Source: a bacterium
GTDB taxonomy: Bacteria > ARS69
Direction: 5' to 3'
Assembly: GCA_025774865.1 (NCBI GenBank)
Contig: JALGZO010000331.1
Coordinates: forward strand, 1-9,441
DNA: 9,441 nucleotides
Below are positions 6,653 to 9,441 of the stretch, piece by piece. A program made the position numbers and the translations under genes. The notes beneath the pieces are model-generated. The model was not told the DNA's origin. It saw only the letters and a program-made list of their open reading frames with translations, and searched no databases. Position 1 is the stretch's first letter. The number at the start of each line of letters is the position of its first letter.

Positions 6653-7375
6653 ATGGTCGCGTTGATTGCACTTTCAGTCGTCCTGATATTCCTGAGCGTG
6701 GACTACTTCGTGCAGTGGAAGCGGGCTTCCCACGCTGATGAAGCGGAGACGGAAATCGCGCCCGTCGTCGACGTCCGCTGGCACCTCGCGCTGTCGCCCC
6801 CGCGATCCCCGGCCGGAGTGTACTTCGCGCCAGGGCACACCTGGGCGTACCTCCTGCCCTCGGGGAACATTCGTGTCGGCTTGACCGATTTCGCTCGATC
6901 CATCATGGGCTCCGTGGATGAGGTCGAGCCGCGCACGCGGACCACCGAGCTCCGCCGGGGTGACCCGCTCTTGCGAATGCGCCGCGGAAAACACACCGCG
7001 ACCTTCCACTCGCCGATCGACGGAACGATCGAGCGCGTCAATCTCGGGTTTCTCGGGCCGGACGCCGCTCGCCCGAACGAACCATACACGTCCTCGTGGA
7101 TCTTCGAGATGCGGCCCCAGAACACATCCGACATTCCGAAGACGATGTTTCTCGGGGAGGCCGCCCGGAGCTGGCTCAAACAGGAGGTCGAACGATTGAG
7201 GGTCTTCCTCGCGACGACTCTCCCAGAGCCTCACGGGGTCGGCGTCACGATGCAGGATGGCGGTCTGCCGGACTGGGGAGCCGTCGATTCCTTCACGGAT
7301 ACCGACTGGCAGCGGTTCCAGGACCGGTTCTTCGGCAAGATGCACGCGCCCACGGCGTCTGCCCAACAGTCGTAG
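6653..7375 (+). CDS. Membrane-anchored GcvH-like (lipoyl-domain-like) protein
   Basis: This 240-residue protein begins with one hydrophobic helix (about 2-20) followed by QWKR, predicting the rest in the cytoplasm. Residues 55-175 follow the glycine-cleavage H-protein pattern in order: GHTW (61-64) for the usual H-E-W, VGLTDFARSIMG (75-86) for VGITDYAQ-x2-LG, SPIDGTIERVN (120-130) for SPVSGEV-x-EVN, and SSWIFEMRP (147-155) for the GWL-x-K-P stretch. Lys113 (AAA, 6989-6991) lies eight residues before Pro121, as the lipoyl lysine does in GcvH. The usual ESVKA around it reads RRGKH here, so lipoylation is plausible but unproven. Ordinary GcvH is soluble and about 130 residues. This one has an N-terminal anchor and about 65 extra C-terminal residues, and no glycine-cleavage gene is nearby. 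AGGGAGAG sits just before the ATG. It is the first gene after the sigma-54 promoter, 38 bp before the Fe-S gene, and may be a carrier or structural subunit of that complex. Confidence 0.82.
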   Translation: MVALIALSVVLIFLSVDYFVQWKRASHADEAETEIAPVVDVRWHLALSPPRSPAGVYFAPGHTWAYLLPSGNIRVGLTDFARSIMGSVDEVEPRTRTTELRRGDPLLRMRRGKHTATFHSPIDGTIERVNLGFLGPDAARPNEPYTSSWIFEMRPQNTSDIPKTMFLGEAARSWLKQEVERLRVFLATTLPEPHGVGVTMQDGGLPDWGAVDSFTDTDWQRFQDRFFGKMHAPTASAQQS

Positions 7376-7413
7376 CTTCTATCGCGCGAGTGCGCACGGG
7401 AGAGGGCTGGATC

Positions 7414-8208
7414 ATGTCCGCAGCGATTCTCACCGACCTCACGAAGTGCGTGGGTTGCAGCGCCTGCGTGCTGGCGTGCGAGCAGATCAACGGCCTGCCC
7501 GCAGACGATCGGCCACCGAAGCTCTCGGAAGCCGCCTGGACCATCATCCGCGACCATCGAGGTGTCACCATCAGGCAACACTGCATGCACTGCCTGGATC
7601 CGACATGTGCCTCGGTGTGTCCGGTGAACGCACTGCAAAAGACACCGGAAGGCCCCGTCATTTACGAGGAGAGCCGCTGCATCGGGTGCCGGTATTGCAT
7701 GCTGGCATGTCCGTTCAGCATTCCGACGTACGAGTGGCAGAGCGCGCACCCCAAGGTGCGCAAGTGCGGCATGTGCTTCGACAAGCGCGTCCGAGAGGGT
7801 GGCCAGCCAGCCTGCACGTCCGTGTGCCCGACCGGAGCCACGACGTTCGGAGATCGGGACGCGCTCGTCCGAGAGGCGCACCGCCGGATCGAGACGGATC
7901 CCGATCGATACGTTGACCACATCTACGGCCTCGAAGAAGTCGGCGGAACATCGGTGCTGTATCTCTCCGGGGTGCCGTTCGCAGACCTGGGCTTCCCCAC
8001 GAACCTCGATACCAAACCTTATCCGAAGCTGACCTGGGACATTCTCTCCGAGATCCCGAATGTCGTCGGAATCGGGGGCGTCGCGCTGGCGGGCGTCTAC
8101 TGGGTGATCAACCGACGAATGATGATGGAGCGACTGAGCCTCGAAGACGCGGCCAACGAGGAGGTCGTGGAGGAATTGTCGGGTCCCGAGAATGGGGGTG
8201 GATCGTGA
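7414..8208 (+). CDS. Electron-transfer protein with four [4Fe-4S] motifs and C-terminal membrane anchor (HybA/NrfC/DmsB-like)
   Basis: This 264-residue protein should wire a membrane quinone module to a redox partner. It has sixteen Cys in four groups: 12/15/18/22, 57/60/65/69, 89/92/95/99 and 118/121/134/138. Pairing across groups, as in the DmsB/NrfC/HybA family, gives four [4Fe-4S] clusters. The second and fourth groups carry the longer C-x4-C and C-x12-C spacings of that family. One hydrophobic helix (about 215-233) followed by NRR near the C-terminus resembles the anchor of HybA. HybA has an N-terminal Tat signal; this protein does not, and the cluster motif starts at residue 12. ATG 7414 is chosen because GGGAGAGG (7398-7405) lies 8 bases upstream; GTG 7390 is a weaker alternative. 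The 3' end overlaps the next start by 4 bp (GTGA), so the two are probably translated together. Close names such as HybA are by architecture only. Confidence 0.92.
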   Translation: MSAAILTDLTKCVGCSACVLACEQINGLPADDRPPKLSEAAWTIIRDHRGVTIRQHCMHCLDPTCASVCPVNALQKTPEGPVIYEESRCIGCRYCMLACPFSIPTYEWQSAHPKVRKCGMCFDKRVREGGQPACTSVCPTGATTFGDRDALVREAHRRIETDPDRYVDHIYGLEEVGGTSVLYLSGVPFADLGFPTNLDTKPYPKLTWDILSEIPNVVGIGGVALAGVYWVINRRMMMERLSLEDAANEEVVEELSGPENGGGS

Positions 8209-9441
8209 GTCGATTCTGGAAAACGGTCTTCTGGATCCTCTCCGCGTCCGTCATCGTTTCCGCCTACGTTCGATTCCGCGACGGCCTCGGCGCTGCGACG
8301 AACCTCACGGACGAGTTTCCATGGGGCCTTTGGATCGGTTTCGACATCCTCGTGGGAGTCGGCCTCGCGGCCGGAGGATTCGTCATCGCCGCGACGGTGC
8401 ACATCTTCCAGATCAAGAGATTCGAGCCCCTGAGTCGCCCTGTGATCTTGACGGCGTTCCTGGGATACCTGCTCGTCATCTTCGCCCTGATGTTCGACAT
8501 CGGTCGCCCTTACCGAATCTGGCATCCCCTGGTGATGGGCAATCCGCACTCGGTGATGTTCGAAGTCGCCATGTGCGTCATGCTGTACACGATGGTCCTG
8601 GCGCTCGAGTTCAGTCCACTCGTGCTGTCGCGACTGAAGCTCAAGGCACCGGTCCGGTTCATTCACGCAATCTATCTGCCGCTCGTGGTCATCGGAGTGC
8701 TGCTGTCGACACTTCATCAATCATCCCTGGGAACGCTCTTCGTCATCGTGCCGAACAAGCTGCACGCGCTTTGGTACACGTCGCTCTTGCCCGTGTTCTT
8801 CTTCCTTTCCGCGATCGCGGGGGGCCTGGCGATGGTGATCATCGAGTCGTTCCTGAGCTATCGAGCGTTCGGGAAACGTCTCGAGCAGGATCTCCTCGAG
8901 GAGGTCGCCCGGATCGTCGTGGTGATTCTCGCCGTCGTCTTCGTCTGGAGAGCGAGTGACCTGAGCGGGAGGGGAGCGCTGCCTCTGGCGTTTCAGGTTA
9001 CGCCCGAGAGCGTCATGTTCTGGGGCGAGATGGGCCTCGGGGTGATTCTGCCGATGATCCTGTTCATGATCCCGAGAGTTCGGGCGAGGCAAGGCGGTCT
9101 GTTCTTTGCGGCGATGCTCACGATCATGGGGTTCATCATCAATCGTCTGAACATCTCCGTCACGGGCTTCGTGCGATCGGCCGGGGTCGACTACATTCCG
9201 TCGTTGATCGAGTTCGCCGTCACGGTCGGTATCGTCGCACTCGGTTTCGCACTGTTCGGACTTGCGGTTCAACATCTCGACGTGTTCGGCCCCAAGCAGG
9301 GCGGACGGCCCGGTGCCCAGCCTCCCCGAGTGGTCCCCGCCAGGCTGCGCGCGATCCCGGGGAAGGCCTTGGTGGGCCTGTGGGGGTTTCTCCTCGTCGG
9401 CTTCGTCCTACTCGGCTTCACCATGAGGGGACCGAATGAGG
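8205..9441 (+). CDS. HybB/NrfD-family quinone-interacting membrane subunit (3' end cut by window edge)
   Basis: The frame is open from GTG 8205 to the right edge (412 residues, no stop). The product is a polytopic inner-membrane protein of the NrfD/PsrC superfamily, which exchanges electrons with the quinone pool without haem. About ten hydrophobic helices are visible (near 5-22, 39-68, 80-100, 115-136, 152-171, 186-214, 234-249, 270-290, 298-318 and 330-358), plus an eleventh near 390-407. FPWGLWIGFD (38-47), FDIGRP (97-102), INRLNISVTGF (312-322) and YIPSLIEFAVT (330-340) are typical of the HybB branch. HybB itself has about 390 residues and ten helices, so the extra helix after a Pro/Arg-rich loop (361-389) is a variation. 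The start overlaps the Fe-S gene stop by 4 bp and GGGGGTGG lies just upstream. With the Fe-S protein it forms the standard two-subunit electron-transfer module. Confidence 0.9.
   Translation, partial: MSRFWKTVFWILSASVIVSAYVRFRDGLGAATNLTDEFPWGLWIGFDILVGVGLAAGGFVIAATVHIFQIKRFEPLSRPVILTAFLGYLLVIFALMFDIGRPYRIWHPLVMGNPHSVMFEVAMCVMLYTMVLALEFSPLVLSRLKLKAPVRFIHAIYLPLVVIGVLLSTLHQSSLGTLFVIVPNKLHALWYTSLLPVFFFLSAIAGGLAMVIIESFLSYRAFGKRLEQDLLEEVARIVVVILAVVFVWRASDLSGRGALPLAFQVTPESVMFWGEMGLGVILPMILFMIPRVRARQGGLFFAAMLTIMGFIINRLNISVTGFVRSAGVDYIPSLIEFAVTVGIVALGFALFGLAVQHLDVFGPKQGGRPGAQPPRVVPARLRAIPGKALVGLWGFLLVGFVLLGFTMRGPNE

Noticed and set aside
6448-6654. Minus-strand 68-codon frame in the gap before the GcvH-like gene
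   Set aside because: It overlaps the sigma-54 promoter and leader on the other strand. Its composition is unremarkable and no ribosome site or domain is evident.

Overview
The window is GC-rich (roughly two-thirds G+C by eye) and densely coded. It contains an NtrC-type activator, a sigma-54 promoter and an NrfD-type respiratory module. This fits a Gram-negative bacterium with versatile respiration, for example from the deltaproteobacterial, myxobacterial or Gemmatimonadota-like groups. There is no rRNA or other marker, so the phylum is not settled. No tRNA, rRNA, CRISPR array, insertion sequence or phage gene was seen.

Left part (1-3133). A gene on the minus strand leaves the left edge. It encodes a zinc-ribbon, single-membrane-helix, TPR-like protein. 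It is divergent from a class 3 lipase/esterase (1108-2226), with 156 bp between the two starts. A YwiC-like multispanning membrane protein follows (2390-3133). These three look like stand-alone housekeeping or accessory genes.

Middle part (3342-6411). A soluble sensor histidine kinase (two GAF-like regions, then HisKA and HATPase) overlaps by 20 bp an NtrC-family response regulator (receiver, AAA+ with GAFTGA, Fis-type HTH). The two form one operon and one phosphorelay.

Right part (6412-9441). The 241-bp gap after the regulator carries a near-consensus -24/-12 sigma-54 promoter (6587-6602). About 75 bp upstream of its expected start is a short dyad that also resembles an IHF site. The promoter reads into a tight operon of three genes: a membrane-anchored GcvH-like (lipoyl-domain-like) protein, a protein with four [4Fe-4S] cluster motifs and a C-terminal membrane anchor, and a HybB/NrfD-type quinone-interacting membrane protein that is cut by the right edge.

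Working model (inference): the kinase senses a cytoplasmic signal, the NtrC-type regulator activates sigma-54 RNA polymerase at 6587-6602, and the operon builds a membrane complex moving electrons between the quinone pool (HybB-like) and an unknown partner through the Fe-S protein. The GcvH-like subunit is the unusual part. It keeps a lysine at the lipoylation position but is tethered to the membrane and sits among electron-transfer genes rather than glycine-cleavage genes. The catalytic or cytochrome partner, if there is one, should lie beyond the right edge.
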